A DNA stretch of 64,000 nucleotides from Streptomyces monashensis (GTDB lineage Bacteria > Actinomycetota > Actinomycetes > Streptomycetales > Streptomycetaceae), in the NCBI RefSeq assembly GCF_001866665.1, contig NZ_MLYO01000091.1, positions 1 through 64,000 on the forward strand, read 5' to 3'. Position 1 is the stretch's first letter, and every line of letters begins with the position of its first letter. Both the position numbers and the translations under genes were made by a program. The notes beneath the pieces are model-generated. The model was given only the letters and a program-made list of their open reading frames with translations. It was not told where the DNA came from and ran no database searches. Below are positions 8,715 through 17,187 of the stretch, one piece after another.

Positions 8715-9398
8715 TCATTCCTCGAAGCGGTAGCCCATGCCGGGCTCGGTGATGAGATAGCGGGGGTGGGACGGGTCGGTCTCCAGCTTCCTGCGCAGCT
8801 GGGCCATGTAGACCCGCAGGTAGTTGGTCTTGTTGCGCTGCGAGACCCCCCAGACCTCCTGGAGGAGGTGCTTCTGGGTGATCAGCCGGCCGGGGTTGGT
8901 CACCAGGATCTCCAGCAGGTGCCACTCGGTCGGGGTCAGCCGGACATCCCGCCCGGCCCGTACGGCCTTCTTGGCGAGCAGGTCGATGCTGAAGTCCGCC
9001 GTCCGCACCAGGGTCAGCTCGGGGACGAGCGGGGTGTCCTCGGTGCGGCGGACGGCGGCCCGCAGCCGGGCGAGCAACTCGTCCATGCTGAACGGCTTGG
9101 TGACGTAGTCGTCGGCGCCGGCGTCGAGCGCGCCCACCTTCTCGTCGGAGGCCCGCCGGGCGGAGAGCACCATGATCGGCACCCGGCTCCAGCCGCGCAG
9201 CGCCTTGATGACGTCGACGCCGTCCATGTCGGGCAGGCCGAGGTCCAGCAGCACCACGTCGGGCTGGCGCGCGGCGGCGAGCCGGAGCGCGGTGGCGCCG
9301 TCCGGGGCCGCGTCCACGCCGTAGTGACGTGCCTGCAAGTTGATGACGAGGGCCCGTACGAGCTGCGGGTCGTCCTCCACCACGAGCACCCGGGTCAT
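8715..9398 (-). CDS. kdpE: Response regulator KdpE (OmpR/PhoB family)
   Basis: DNA-binding response regulator of 227 residues. The receiver domain has the acidic pair D9/D10, phospho-acceptor Asp52 in VVLLDLGLPDMDG, and Lys in DDYVTKPF. The C-terminal winged helix has LTPTEWHLLEILVTNPGRLI and the YLRVYMAQLRRKLE recognition helix. It lies 88 nt downstream of kdpC and 14 nt upstream of kdpD, so it is probably read through from the kdp operon. OmpR-type regulators bind tandem half-sites about 11 bp apart, making this protein the best local candidate to bind the TGACG arrays described here. It is the only KdpE in the window although there are two KdpD proteins. Confidence 0.93.
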   Translation of the reverse strand: MTRVLVVEDDPQLVRALVINLQARHYGVDAAPDGATALRLAAARQPDVVLLDLGLPDMDGVDVIKALRGWSRVPIMVLSARRASDEKVGALDAGADDYVTKPFSMDELLARLRAAVRRTEDTPLVPELTLVRTADFSIDLLAKKAVRAGRDVRLTPTEWHLLEILVTNPGRLITQKHLLQEVWGVSQRNKTNYLRVYMAQLRRKLETDPSHPRYLITEPGMGYRFEE

Positions 9399-9486
9399 GG
9401 GCGTGTGCCTCTCCTGTCATGCCTGCGGGAGCCGGCACCCGGGGTGTCCCGAGGTGCCGGCTCCCGGCGCGAATCGCGTAAGACCG

Positions 9487-10194
9487 TCACTTCCCGGCCA
9501 CGAGGTCCTTGAGCGCGATGTTGAGTTCCAGGACGTTCACCTGCGGCTCACCGATGAAGCCGAGGGTGCGGCCCTGGGTCTGCTCCTTGACGAGCTTGTC
9601 CACCGCGGCGACGGACAGTCCGTTCTTCGCGGCGACCCGGTGGACCTGGAGTTCGGCGTACTCCGGGGAGATGGCCGGGTCCAGTCCGGAGCCGGAGGAG
9701 GTGACGGCGTCGGCGGGGACGTCGGCCGGCCTGACGGTGTAGCCGGGCACGGTGTTGTCCTTGACCACGGCGTCCCTGGCGGCGAGCACCTGGGCGCAGA
9801 GCGTCTTGTCCGCGGGCTGGGCCGGGCAGACGCCCTTCACCGCGCCGCTGTCCGCGGACAGGTTGGTGGCGCCGGACAGGATCAACGAGTACCGCGTGTT
9901 GACGGTGTTCGGGCCGAGGCCGTTCTGCGGGCGGCCCTGGAACCACTTCAGGTCCGGGTCCGCGCTGGTCTGCCCCTTCTTCAGCGGCAGGTTGTACGAC
10001 TGCCCGATCAGGGACGAGCCGACGACCCTGCCGTCCGCCTTGATCTCCGAGCCGTTCGCCTTGTTGTTGAACAGGGCCTGGGCGACACCGGTGACGACCA
10101 GCGGGTAGATGACGCCCGTCACCAGGGTCAGCACGAGCAGGGCGCGCAGGCCCGCCCCGAGCAACCGGACGGTGTTGGTAACCGAGTTGTTCAT
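9487..10194 (-). CDS. kdpC: Potassium-transporting ATPase subunit KdpC
   Basis: Single-span membrane subunit (235 residues) that stabilises the KdpA-KdpB complex. A hydrophobic helix (about 12-36, ending YPLVVTGVAQALF) is followed by the conserved GSSLIGQ, WFQGRPQ, GSGLDP.ISPEYAELQ and VNVLELNIAL motifs. A longer-than-usual insert of about 60 residues, rich in Ala and Asp with two cysteines (GVCPAQPADKTLCAQ), follows SGATNLSA; such inserts are common in streptomycete KdpC. The gene starts 5 nt after kdpB ends. Confidence 0.95.
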   Translation of the reverse strand: MNNSVTNTVRLLGAGLRALLVLTLVTGVIYPLVVTGVAQALFNNKANGSEIKADGRVVGSSLIGQSYNLPLKKGQTSADPDLKWFQGRPQNGLGPNTVNTRYSLILSGATNLSADSGAVKGVCPAQPADKTLCAQVLAARDAVVKDNTVPGYTVRPADVPADAVTSSGSGLDPAISPEYAELQVHRVAAKNGLSVAAVDKLVKEQTQGRTLGFIGEPQVNVLELNIALKDLVAGK

Positions 10195-10199
10195 GGCGA

Positions 10200-12305
10200 T
10201 CAGCCGATTCCGGGGATGAGGGAGATGAGCAGGTCGATGATCTTGATGCCGACGAAGGGCGCGATCAGGCCGCCGATGCCGTAGATCCCGAGGTTGCGGC
10301 GGAGCATCTTGTCCGCGCTCATCGGCCGGTAGCGCACGCCCTTCAGGGACAGGGGCACCAGCGCGATGATGATCAGCGCGTTGAAGACGACGGCCGACAG
10401 GATCGCCGAGTTGGGCGAGGACAGGTGCATGATGTTCAGCTTGTCCAGGCCCGGGTAGACCGCCGCGAACAGCGCCGGGATGATCGCGAAGTACTTCGCG
10501 ACGTCGTTGGCGATGGAGAACGTGGTCAGCGCACCGCGCGTGATCAGCAGCTGCTTTCCGATCTCCACGATCTCGATCAGCTTGGTCGGGTTGGAGTCGA
10601 GGTCGACCATGTTGCCGGCCTCCTTGGCGGCCGACGTGCCGGTGTTCATGGCCACGCCGACGTCCGCCTGGGCGAGCGCGGGCGCGTCGTTGGTGCCGTC
10701 ACCGGTCATCGCGACGAGCTTGCCGCCGGCCTGCTCGCGCTTGATGAGGGCCATCTTGTCCTCGGGGGTGGCCTCGGCGAGGAAGTCGTCGACGCCGGCC
10801 TCCTCCGCGATCGCCCTGGCCGTCAGCGGGTTGTCACCCGTGATCATGACCGTCTTGATGCCCATGCGGCGCAGCTCCTCGAACCGCTCCCGCATGCCCT
10901 CCTTGACGACGTCCTTCAGGTGGATGACGCCCAGGACGCGGGCGCCCCGGTCGTCCTCGACCGCGACGAGCAGCGGGGTCCCGCCCGCCTCGGAGATCCG
11001 GTTGGCGATGGCGTCGGCGTCCTCGGCGACGGTGCCGCCCTCGTCCTTCACCCAGGCGATCACCGAGGCGGTGGCGCCCTTGCGGATCTTGCGGCCGTCG
11101 ACGTCCACGCCCGACATCCGGGTCTGGGCGGTGAACTCGATCCACTCGGCACCGGACAGCTCGCCCTGGTGCCGCTCGCGCAGCCCGTACTTCTCCTTGG
11201 CGAGGACGACGACGGAGCGGCCCTCGGGGGTCTCGTCGGCCAGCGAGGACAGCTGGGCCGCGTCCGCGACCTCCGCCTCGGTGGTGCCCCTGACCGGCGC
11301 GAACTCTGCGGCCTGGCGGTTGCCGAGGGTGATGGTGCCGGTCTTGTCCAGCAGCAGCGTGGAGACGTCACCGGCGGCCTCGACCGCACGGCCCGACATC
11401 GCCAGCACGTTGCGCTGCACCAGCCGGTCCATTCCCGCGATGCCGATCGCGGAGAGCAGGGCGCCGATCGTGGTCGGGATCAGACAGACCAGCAGGGCGA
11501 CCAGCACGACCATGGTCAGGTGGGTGCCCGCGTACGTGGCGAACGGCGGCAGCGTGGCGCAGGCCAGCAGGAAGACGATGGTCAGCGAGGCCAGCAGGAT
11601 GTTCAGCGCGATCTCGTTCGGCGTCTTCTGCCGGGCCGCGCCCTCGACCAGGCTGATCATCCGGTCGATGAAGGTCTCGCCGGGCTTCGTCGTGATCTTG
11701 ATGACGATCCGGTCGGACAGCACCTTCGTACCGCCCGTGACGGCGCACCGGTCACCGCCGGACTCGCGGATGACGGGCGCGGACTCGCCGGTGATCGCCG
11801 ACTCGTCCACGGACGCGACGCCCTCGACGACGTCTCCGTCACCGGGGATGACGTCCCCGGCCTCGCAGACGACCAGGTCACCGATGGTCAGCGCGGTGCC
11901 GGGCACCTCCTCCTCACCGGTGCCGTCCGCGAGCAGCCGGCGCGCGACGGTGTCGGACTTGGCCTTGCGCAGGGTGTCGGCCTGCGCCTTGCCGCGGCCC
12001 TCGGCGACCGCCTCCGCCAGGTTGGCGAAGATCACCGTCAGCCACAGCCAGGCGCTGATGGTCCAGCCGAACCAGTCACCCGGGTGCTGGAAGGAGAAGA
12101 CGGTGGTCAGGATCGAGCCGACCCACACCACGAACATCACGGGCGACTTGACCATCACCCGCGGGTCGAGCTTGCGGAACGCGTCCGGCAAGGACCTGAC
12201 CAGTGCCTTGGGGTCGAAGAGGCCCGCGCCGACACGGCCCTCGGCGGGCTGGTGCCCGGTGGGGACGTCGCTGTGCGGCGCCCGGGTGGGGGTGGCTGTG
12301 GACAT
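10200..12305 (-). CDS. kdpB: Potassium-transporting P-type ATPase subunit KdpB
   Basis: Catalytic ATP-hydrolysing subunit of the high-affinity K+ uptake complex, 701 residues. TGES is at 172-175 (its Ser is the known inhibitory phosphorylation site in E. coli), the phosphorylated Asp320 is in LLLDKTGTITLGNR, and TGDNPLTA and GDGTNDAPAL follow. The membrane motif CLIPTTIGALL carries the KdpB ion site region. ATG 12305 has AGAGGA at a proper distance. An in-frame ATG at 12338 overlaps the kdpA stop (ATGA) and would add 11 residues; both may be used. A second, orphan KdpB of very similar sequence lies at 25743-27896. Confidence 0.95.
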   Translation of the reverse strand: MSTATPTRAPHSDVPTGHQPAEGRVGAGLFDPKALVRSLPDAFRKLDPRVMVKSPVMFVVWVGSILTTVFSFQHPGDWFGWTISAWLWLTVIFANLAEAVAEGRGKAQADTLRKAKSDTVARRLLADGTGEEEVPGTALTIGDLVVCEAGDVIPGDGDVVEGVASVDESAITGESAPVIRESGGDRCAVTGGTKVLSDRIVIKITTKPGETFIDRMISLVEGAARQKTPNEIALNILLASLTIVFLLACATLPPFATYAGTHLTMVVLVALLVCLIPTTIGALLSAIGIAGMDRLVQRNVLAMSGRAVEAAGDVSTLLLDKTGTITLGNRQAAEFAPVRGTTEAEVADAAQLSSLADETPEGRSVVVLAKEKYGLRERHQGELSGAEWIEFTAQTRMSGVDVDGRKIRKGATASVIAWVKDEGGTVAEDADAIANRISEAGGTPLLVAVEDDRGARVLGVIHLKDVVKEGMRERFEELRRMGIKTVMITGDNPLTARAIAEEAGVDDFLAEATPEDKMALIKREQAGGKLVAMTGDGTNDAPALAQADVGVAMNTGTSAAKEAGNMVDLDSNPTKLIEIVEIGKQLLITRGALTTFSIANDVAKYFAIIPALFAAVYPGLDKLNIMHLSSPNSAILSAVVFNALIIIALVPLSLKGVRYRPMSADKMLRRNLGIYGIGGLIAPFVGIKIIDLLISLIPGIG

Positions 12306-12334
12306 CGAGTCCTCTTGCTTGTCTATGCCAGTGG

Positions 12335-13999
12335 TCATGACGCCAGTCCCTCCGCGAGCGGACCCAGGGCCAGGGCCGGGAAGTAGGTCAGACCGGTGAT
12401 GATCAGGATCGCGCCCACCAGCAGGCCGGTGAACAGCGGCTTCTCGGTGCGCAGGGTGCCCGCGGTCTCCGGGACCGGCGTCTGCTCGGCGAGCGAGCCG
12501 GCCAGCGCCAGGACGAAGATCATGGGCAGGAAGCGGCCGAGCAGCATCGCGAGTCCGGTCATGGTGTTGTACCAGTCGGTGTTCGCGTTCAGACCGGCGA
12601 AGGCCGAGCCGTTGTTGTTCGACGCCGAGGTGAACGCGTACAGCACCTCGGAGAACCCGTGCGCGCCGGAGTTCAGCATCGAGTGCGGCGGGGTCGGCAG
12701 CGCCATGGAGGCCGCCGTGAAGACCAGCACCAGGGCGGGGGTGACGAGGATGTAGCAGGCGGCGAGCTTCATCTCGCGGCCGCCGATCTTCTTGCCCAGG
12801 TACTCGGGCGTACGGCCGACCATCAGACCCGCGATGAACACCGCGATGACCGCCATGATCAGCATGCCGTAGAGGCCGGAGCCCGTACCACCGGGCGCGA
12901 TCTCGCCCAGCATCATGCTCAGCATGGTGATGCCGCCGCCCAGGCCGGTGAAGGAGGAGTGGAAGGAGTCCACCGCACCGGTCGAGGTGAGCGTCGTCGC
13001 CACCGCGAAGATCGACGATCCCCCGACGCCGAAGCGGACCTCCTTGCCCTCCATCGCGCCGCCCGCGGCCTGCAGCGCCGGGCCGTGGTGGGCGAACTCG
13101 GTCCACATCATGAGGACGGTGAAGCCCAGCCAGATGGTGACCATCGTGGCGAGGATCGCGTAGCCCTGCTTCACGTTGCCGACCATCACGCCGAAGGTGC
13201 GGGTCAGCGAGAACGGGATGACGAGGATCAGGAAGATCTCGAAGAGGTTGGTGAACCCGGTCGGGTTCTCGAAGGGGTGGGCGGAGTTGGCGTTGAAGTA
13301 GCCGCCGCCGTTCGTCCCCAGCTCCTTGATGGCCTCCTGGGAGGCGACCGCGCCGCCGTTCCACTGCTGCGAGCCGCCCATGAACTGGCCGACCTCGTGG
13401 ATGCCGGAGAAGTTCTGGATGGCACCGCAGGCGACGAGGATCACCCCGGCGACGACCGACATCGGTACCAGGACGCGCAACGTGCCGCGCACCAGGTCCG
13501 ACCAGAAGTTGCCCAGTTCACCGGTGCGCGAGCGGGCGAAGCCGCGCACGAGGGCGACGGCGACGGCGATGCCGACGGCGGCCGAGACGAAGTTCTGCAC
13601 GGCCAGACCGGCGGTCTGCACGACGTGCCCCATGGTCTGCTCGCCGGAGTACGACTGCCAGTTGGTGTTGGTCACGAACGACACGGCCGTGTTGAACGAC
13701 TGCGCCGGGTTCACCGACGAGAAGTGCAGCGAGCCCGGCAGCACGCCCTGGAGCCGCTGGAGGAGGTAGAGGAAGAGGACGCTGACGGCCGAGAAGGCGA
13801 GGACGCCGCGCAGGTACGCGGGCCAGGTCATCTCGGCGTCGGGGTCGGCGCCGATGGCCTTGTAGATCCACTTCTCGACGCGCAGGTGCGTGCGCGATTC
13901 GTAGACCCTGGCCATGTAGTTGCCGACGGGGACGTAGACGAGCGCCAGCGCGCCTATGAGGGCGAGCAGCTGGAGCACGGCTGCGAGTACGGGACCCAT
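12335..13999 (-). CDS. kdpA: Potassium-transporting ATPase subunit KdpA
   Basis: K+-selective channel-like subunit of KdpFABC, 554 residues, about ten transmembrane helices with four pore repeats. Seen motifs include VNPAQSFNTAVSFVTNTNWQ (first pore loop), NGGGYFNANSAHPFENPT (second), the loop around SSIFAVATTLTSTGAVDS, and ASNNNGSAFAGLNANTDWYN (fourth). It lies 8 nt downstream of kdpF and its stop overlaps the alternative kdpB start, so the subunits are translationally coupled. Confidence 0.95.
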   Translation of the reverse strand: MGPVLAAVLQLLALIGALALVYVPVGNYMARVYESRTHLRVEKWIYKAIGADPDAEMTWPAYLRGVLAFSAVSVLFLYLLQRLQGVLPGSLHFSSVNPAQSFNTAVSFVTNTNWQSYSGEQTMGHVVQTAGLAVQNFVSAAVGIAVAVALVRGFARSRTGELGNFWSDLVRGTLRVLVPMSVVAGVILVACGAIQNFSGIHEVGQFMGGSQQWNGGAVASQEAIKELGTNGGGYFNANSAHPFENPTGFTNLFEIFLILVIPFSLTRTFGVMVGNVKQGYAILATMVTIWLGFTVLMMWTEFAHHGPALQAAGGAMEGKEVRFGVGGSSIFAVATTLTSTGAVDSFHSSFTGLGGGITMLSMMLGEIAPGGTGSGLYGMLIMAVIAVFIAGLMVGRTPEYLGKKIGGREMKLAACYILVTPALVLVFTAASMALPTPPHSMLNSGAHGFSEVLYAFTSASNNNGSAFAGLNANTDWYNTMTGLAMLLGRFLPMIFVLALAGSLAEQTPVPETAGTLRTEKPLFTGLLVGAILIITGLTYFPALALGPLAEGLAS

Positions 14000-14007
14000 G
14001 TCTGTTC

Positions 14008-14097
14008 TCAGAACCTCTCCGGGAAGATCAGGGCGAGGACGAGATAGCCCAGCAGGGCGACGGCCACGACGAGGCCGACGATGTTCTCGGCGGTCAC
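14008..14097 (-). CDS. kdpF: KdpF small membrane subunit
   Basis: A 29-residue single-helix protein starting at GTG 14097: VTAENIVGLVVAVALLGYLV, then LALIFPERF. It shows the KdpF signature, one hydrophobic helix ending (I/F)PE(K/R)F. It stabilises the KdpABC complex in E. coli. The GTG overlaps the stop of the small upstream gene as GTGA, and kdpA begins 8 nt after its stop. Confidence 0.9.
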   Translation of the reverse strand: MTAENIVGLVVAVALLGYLVLALIFPERF

Positions 14098-14177
14098 AGC
14101 TTCGTCACCCCCTTGGCGACGAGGGCCACCAGCGCGAAACCCGCGAGCACGGTGACGACGAAGGCCAGATCGGCCAT
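14094..14177 (-). CDS. 27-residue membrane peptide upstream of kdpF
   Basis: An open frame from ATG 14177: MADLAFVVTVLAGFALVALV, then AKGVTKL and stop. It is a single hydrophobic helix with a positive tail. AGGAG lies 6 nt before the ATG, and the TGA overlaps the kdpF GTG by four bases, which is strong evidence of coupled translation. It is the first gene of the kdp operon after the TGACG array. I recall similar tiny frames upstream of kdpF in other Streptomyces, usually unannotated. It may be a second KdpF-like subunit or a regulator of the pump; this is inference. Confidence 0.75.
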   Translation of the reverse strand: MADLAFVVTVLAGFALVALVAKGVTKL

Positions 14178-14256
14178 CGCGAACTCCTGGAGTGAGGTTC
14201 GGTTGCATCGGACGTGTACGAGGAAAGCGCCTGTGTGGCCGGATCCGACCCCCCGT

Positions 14257-14304
14257 TGACGGCTCTCATACGGCCGCGCCGACGCCTTTGACGGCTCTCT
14301 TACG
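14257..14304. promoter_or_regulatory. Four-part TGACG-like array upstream of kdp operon
   Basis: Plus-strand half-sites TGACG (14257), ATACG (14268), TGACG (14289) and TTACG (14300), spacing 11, 21, 11, embedded in a 17-bp imperfect direct repeat (14256-14272 and 14288-14304, 16 of 17 identical). The array lies 80 bp upstream of the first kdp-operon start codon. This is the natural place for a KdpE operator, and it defines the motif used to recognise the other arrays. A weak -10 (TTTCCT, 14226-14221 on the minus strand) lies 30 nt beyond the proximal half-site. Confidence 0.75.
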
Positions 14305-14337
14305 ACCCCTGGCCCATACCGGTGGGTAGCCCTGTGA

Positions 14338-16179
14338 TCACAGTCGGAAGCGCAGCCGGCAGATCACCGCGTCCGTCTCCCGGCGCACGGCGTGGGCGAC
14401 GACCGCGCCCCGCTGGTTCTGCAGCAGCCGCTGCCACAGCCGCTCCGGCTCGGCCTCCGGGATCAGCACGGTGACCCGGGTGCCCGGTTCGGCGGCGGCC
14501 ACCTCGCGGACGTACGCGGCGATGGGCCTGCCCAGGGTGCGCCGGGCGCAGGACAGCCGCACCAGCTCCACCCCGGGGTCCCAGTCGGCCCAGGCGCGCT
14601 CCAGGGCGTGCAGGTGGGCCCGGTCCTCGGGGTCCGGGTAGCACACGGTGACGGCGCGGACCTCGTCGCCGAGGGAGGCGGCCGCGGTCAGCGCCTCGGA
14701 GGTCAGCCGGGACAGCGTGGACACCGGCACCACCACCAGCGAGCGGTCGCGGTGCGGGGCCTGCGGGATCCGGCCGAGCCCGAGGCGCTCGCCGATCCGG
14801 CCGTAGGCGCGGTGCACGGCCTCGAAGGCGACGACCAGCAGCGGCAGCGCGATGACGATCAGCCAGGCGCCCTCGGTGAACTTGCTCGCCGTGACGACGA
14901 CGGTCGCGACGCCGGTGAGGACGGCACCGAAGCCGTTGAGCAGCGCCTTCCCGCGCCAGCCGGGGCCCCGCTGGAGCCACCAGTGCCGGACCATGCCCAC
15001 CTGCGCGATGGTGAAGCCGACGAAGACGCCGATCGCGAACATCGGCACCAGGGTGTTGGTGTCGCCGCCGGAGAAGACCAGCAGCGCGGCCGAGACGACG
15101 GCGAGCGCGAGGACGCCGTGCCGGTGCACCTGGCGGTCGGCCTTCAGGGCGAACACGTGCGGGGCGTAGTTGTCGCGGGCCAGCAGCTTCAGCAGCACCG
15201 GCAGCCCGCCGAAGGAGGTGTTCGCGGACAGGGCCAGCAGCAGCATCGTCGCGAACTGGACGACGTAGAAGGCCCAGTTGTGGCCGAAGGAGGCGTCCGC
15301 GAGCTGGGCGAGGACGGTGACGCCCTCGACCGGCTGGAGATGGAAGCGGCCGATCAGCACCGACAGGCCGATCAGCATCAGCCCGAGTACGGCGCCGAGC
15401 GCGACCTCGGCCCGCTGGGCCCGCCGGACGCGCGGCACCCGGAAGGAGGGCACGGCGTTGGCGATGGCCTCCACGCCGGTCAGCGCGGCACAGCCGGAGG
15501 CGAATGCTTTCAGCAGGAGCAGCGTCCCCACGGCGGAGGCGTTGTCGGCGAGGACCGAGGCGTGCCCGGCCGCCGTCGCCGTGCTCACCGGGTGGGAGCG
15601 GAACAGCCCCACGCCGATGAGGACGAGGATCGAGCCGACGAAGACGACGGTCGGCACGATGAACGCCTTCGCGGACTCCACGATGCCGCGCAGGTTGACG
15701 CCCGTGATCAGGACGAGCACGGCCAGGCACAGCCACAGCCGGTCGGCGTAGAGGGAGGGGAAGGCGGAGGTCAGGGCCGCCACGCCGGCGGTGACGGCGA
15801 CGGCGACGTTGAGCACGTAGTCCAGCACCAGCGAGGCGGCCGCCACCAGGCTCGTCCGCGCGCCCAGATGCGTCTTCGCGACGGCATACGACCCGCCGCC
15901 GTCCGGGAAGGCCGCGATGACCTGCCGGTAGGACGCCACGAGCACGGCGAGCAGGGCGGCGATGGCCAGCGTGACCGGCATCGTGAAGCCCAGTCCGTGC
16001 GCACCGGCGGCCGCGAGGACCAGCACGATCGCCTCGGGGCCGTAGGCCACCGACGCCATCGCGTCCAGCGAGAGGGCGGCGAGCCCCGTGACGGCGGTCA
16101 GCCGGTGCCGTTCGCCGGTATCAGGCGGCTCCTCGCCGGCGGGAACGGCATCCGGCTGCTCGGTGGTCAGGACGGACAT
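14338..16179 (-). CDS. KimA-type APC-superfamily potassium importer
   Basis: Polytopic permease of 613 residues, about 12 transmembrane helices then a soluble C-terminal domain of about 160 residues. It closely follows the pattern I know from Bacillus subtilis KimA (YdaO), a K+/H+ symporter: LSLDAMASVAYGPEAI, AAFPDGGGSYAVAKTHLG, LLLKAFASGCAALTGVEAIA, and LSANTSFGGLPVLLKLLARD. The C-terminal part (VVVPVSTLSRLTSEALTAAA onwards) looks Usp-like, as in KimA. AAGGAG lies 7 nt before ATG 16179. It faces away from the 16263-16334 array and has a possible -10 (GAACCT, 16232-16227) at the same distance as the other array promoters. General amino-acid transport is the alternative, but the motif match to KimA is much better. 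Confidence 0.82.
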   Translation of the reverse strand: MSVLTTEQPDAVPAGEEPPDTGERHRLTAVTGLAALSLDAMASVAYGPEAIVLVLAAAGAHGLGFTMPVTLAIAALLAVLVASYRQVIAAFPDGGGSYAVAKTHLGARTSLVAAASLVLDYVLNVAVAVTAGVAALTSAFPSLYADRLWLCLAVLVLITGVNLRGIVESAKAFIVPTVVFVGSILVLIGVGLFRSHPVSTATAAGHASVLADNASAVGTLLLLKAFASGCAALTGVEAIANAVPSFRVPRVRRAQRAEVALGAVLGLMLIGLSVLIGRFHLQPVEGVTVLAQLADASFGHNWAFYVVQFATMLLLALSANTSFGGLPVLLKLLARDNYAPHVFALKADRQVHRHGVLALAVVSAALLVFSGGDTNTLVPMFAIGVFVGFTIAQVGMVRHWWLQRGPGWRGKALLNGFGAVLTGVATVVVTASKFTEGAWLIVIALPLLVVAFEAVHRAYGRIGERLGLGRIPQAPHRDRSLVVVPVSTLSRLTSEALTAAASLGDEVRAVTVCYPDPEDRAHLHALERAWADWDPGVELVRLSCARRTLGRPIAAYVREVAAAEPGTRVTVLIPEAEPERLWQRLLQNQRGAVVAHAVRRETDAVICRLRFRL

Positions 16180-16262
16180 GGGCGTGCTCCTTGTTCATGC
16201 GCGGCCTTGCGTGCGCGGGCGCACCCAGGTTCTGTCCGTTTCCGTTCGCGGCCGACCGGTCC

Positions 16263-16310
16263 TTGCGGGATCTTCGCGCCCAACCGGTCCGTCTTGACGT
16301 GACCTTGACG
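16263..16310. promoter_or_regulatory. Four-part TGACG-like array between kimA-type gene and 16377 gene
   Basis: Plus-strand half-sites TTGCG (16263), TCGCG (16274), TGACG (16295), TGACG (16306), spacing 11, 21, 11. Two are perfect and two keep only T..CG. Its orientation relative to the kimA-type gene is the same as at kdp, and a GAACCT hexamer follows at 30 nt on the minus strand. Confidence 0.5.
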
Positions 16311-16334
16311 CGTGTCCGCGTCAGGGCCGTGTCA
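16298..16334. promoter_or_regulatory. Opposite-facing TGACG array for the 16377 gene
   Basis: Plus-strand CGTGA (16298), CGTCA (16319) and TGTCA (16330): the reverse complement of the motif with spacing 21 and 11. It interleaves with the other array; the TGACG pair at 16295/16306 and this CGTCA/TGTCA pair form an exact dyad. The -10 TACGGT (16364-16369) begins 29 nt after the last half-site. Confidence 0.5.
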
Positions 16335-16363
16335 ACGAACGCCGGTCCGTAGCCGCAGGTCGG

Positions 16364-16369
16364 TACGGT
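16364..16369 (+). promoter_or_regulatory. -10 hexamer of a leaderless promoter (TACGGT)
   Basis: TACGGT is followed by exactly 7 nt and then ATG 16377, the spacing of leaderless actinobacterial mRNAs. No Shine-Dalgarno sequence precedes the ATG. The same arrangement is found at 30007-30012 before the paralogous gene. Confidence 0.55.
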
Positions 16370-16376
16370 CAGCGGT

Positions 16377-16898
16377 ATGGGACGCCCTGAGACGTCGGGT
16401 GAGACGGCGAACGACCGGGACTGGGCACGGGAGCGGTGGAGCGCCGTCCGCTGCGCCGCCGTGCCCCTCGTCCTGCTGCTCCTGCTCGACTGGGCCACCG
16501 GCCGTGCCGCCCCGTGGCGTACGACGCTGTGGCTGGCGCTCTCCGTCCTGCTCTTCGCCGTGCTGTGTCCCGCCCGTGTCACCGCCGGCCCGAACTGGCT
16601 GGCCTCGCGCCGGCTGGGCCGCGAACACCGGGTCCGCACCGACCTGTTGATCTCGGTCCGCGTCCTGGACGGCGTCTCCCAACGGCTGCTGCTGCGGGAC
16701 GCGTTGGACGGCCGGGTCGAGATCGCCCCCGAGGTCCTGCTCCGCAACCCGCAGCTGTGGCACCACCTCGCCGAGGGGGCCCGACGGGCCACGTCCGACG
16801 GACTGCTGCTGTGCGGCGAGACCGCGCTGCACCGCCTGTCCTCCCGGGTGGAGAGGGAGACGGCGCTGGGGGTGTTCAGGGCGTCGGGGCTGGAATAG
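16377..16898 (+). CDS. Small two-helix membrane protein, paralogue of the 30020 gene
   Basis: A 173-residue protein: a charged N-terminus, two hydrophobic helices (about 26-42 and 52-70) and a cytosolic domain with PH-like strands (RVLDGVSQRLLLRDALDGRV). It ends in a conserved VFRASGLE tail. The protein at 30020-30538 has the same layout and matching blocks (PxRVxAGPxWLA, DGVSxxLxLRD, LWHxL, RASGL). Both genes are leaderless and both follow a TGACG array, so they look like co-regulated duplicates within the K+ locus. I do not recognise a characterised family. A membrane-anchored accessory or sensor for the transporters is only a guess. Confidence 0.75.
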   Translation: MGRPETSGETANDRDWARERWSAVRCAAVPLVLLLLLDWATGRAAPWRTTLWLALSVLLFAVLCPARVTAGPNWLASRRLGREHRVRTDLLISVRVLDGVSQRLLLRDALDGRVEIAPEVLLRNPQLWHHLAEGARRATSDGLLLCGETALHRLSSRVERETALGVFRASGLE

Positions 16899-16944
16899 GG
16901 GGCCGGAGCAGGTCCGGGATCCGGTGCCGTGCACCATGTCCGGC

Positions 16945-17145
16945 ATGAACGTACGGACGGCTCGTCCCCGCTGGTGGCTGGGGCTGCGCGGCTTCGGCTG
17001 CTTCCTGCTGGGCGGCGGCCTCGGCTTCCTCGCCTACGCGGCGCTCACGCATCGGCCGGGCGGGCCGCCGTGGGGCGGCCTGCTCCTCGGCGCGCTGGTG
17101 TGCGGGGTGATGGGTGCACTGTTTCCTGGGCGGCGCCGACGCTGA
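16945..17145 (+). CDS. Small hydrophobic protein, hypothetical
   Basis: A possible 66-residue protein with two hydrophobic helices (GFGCFLLGGGLGFLAYAAL and GGLLLGALVCGVMGALF) and basic ends (RTARPRWW at the start, GRRRR at the end). Codon usage is normal for the genome. No good ribosome-binding site is seen; an ATG at 16936 would add three residues. It follows the 16377 gene by 46 nt on the same strand. No function can be suggested, and it may not be expressed. Confidence 0.5.
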   Translation: MNVRTARPRWWLGLRGFGCFLLGGGLGFLAYAALTHRPGGPPWGGLLLGALVCGVMGALFPGRRRR

Positions 17146-17187
17146 GCCCCTCAGCCCAGTACCCCCGAAGGCGGGCCGCTCGGGGCA

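Noticed and set aside
16180..16262. c-di-AMP (ydaO-type) riboswitch upstream of the KimA-type gene, as in Bacillus
   Set aside because: The leader is under 90 nt and none of the conserved riboswitch blocks could be seen.
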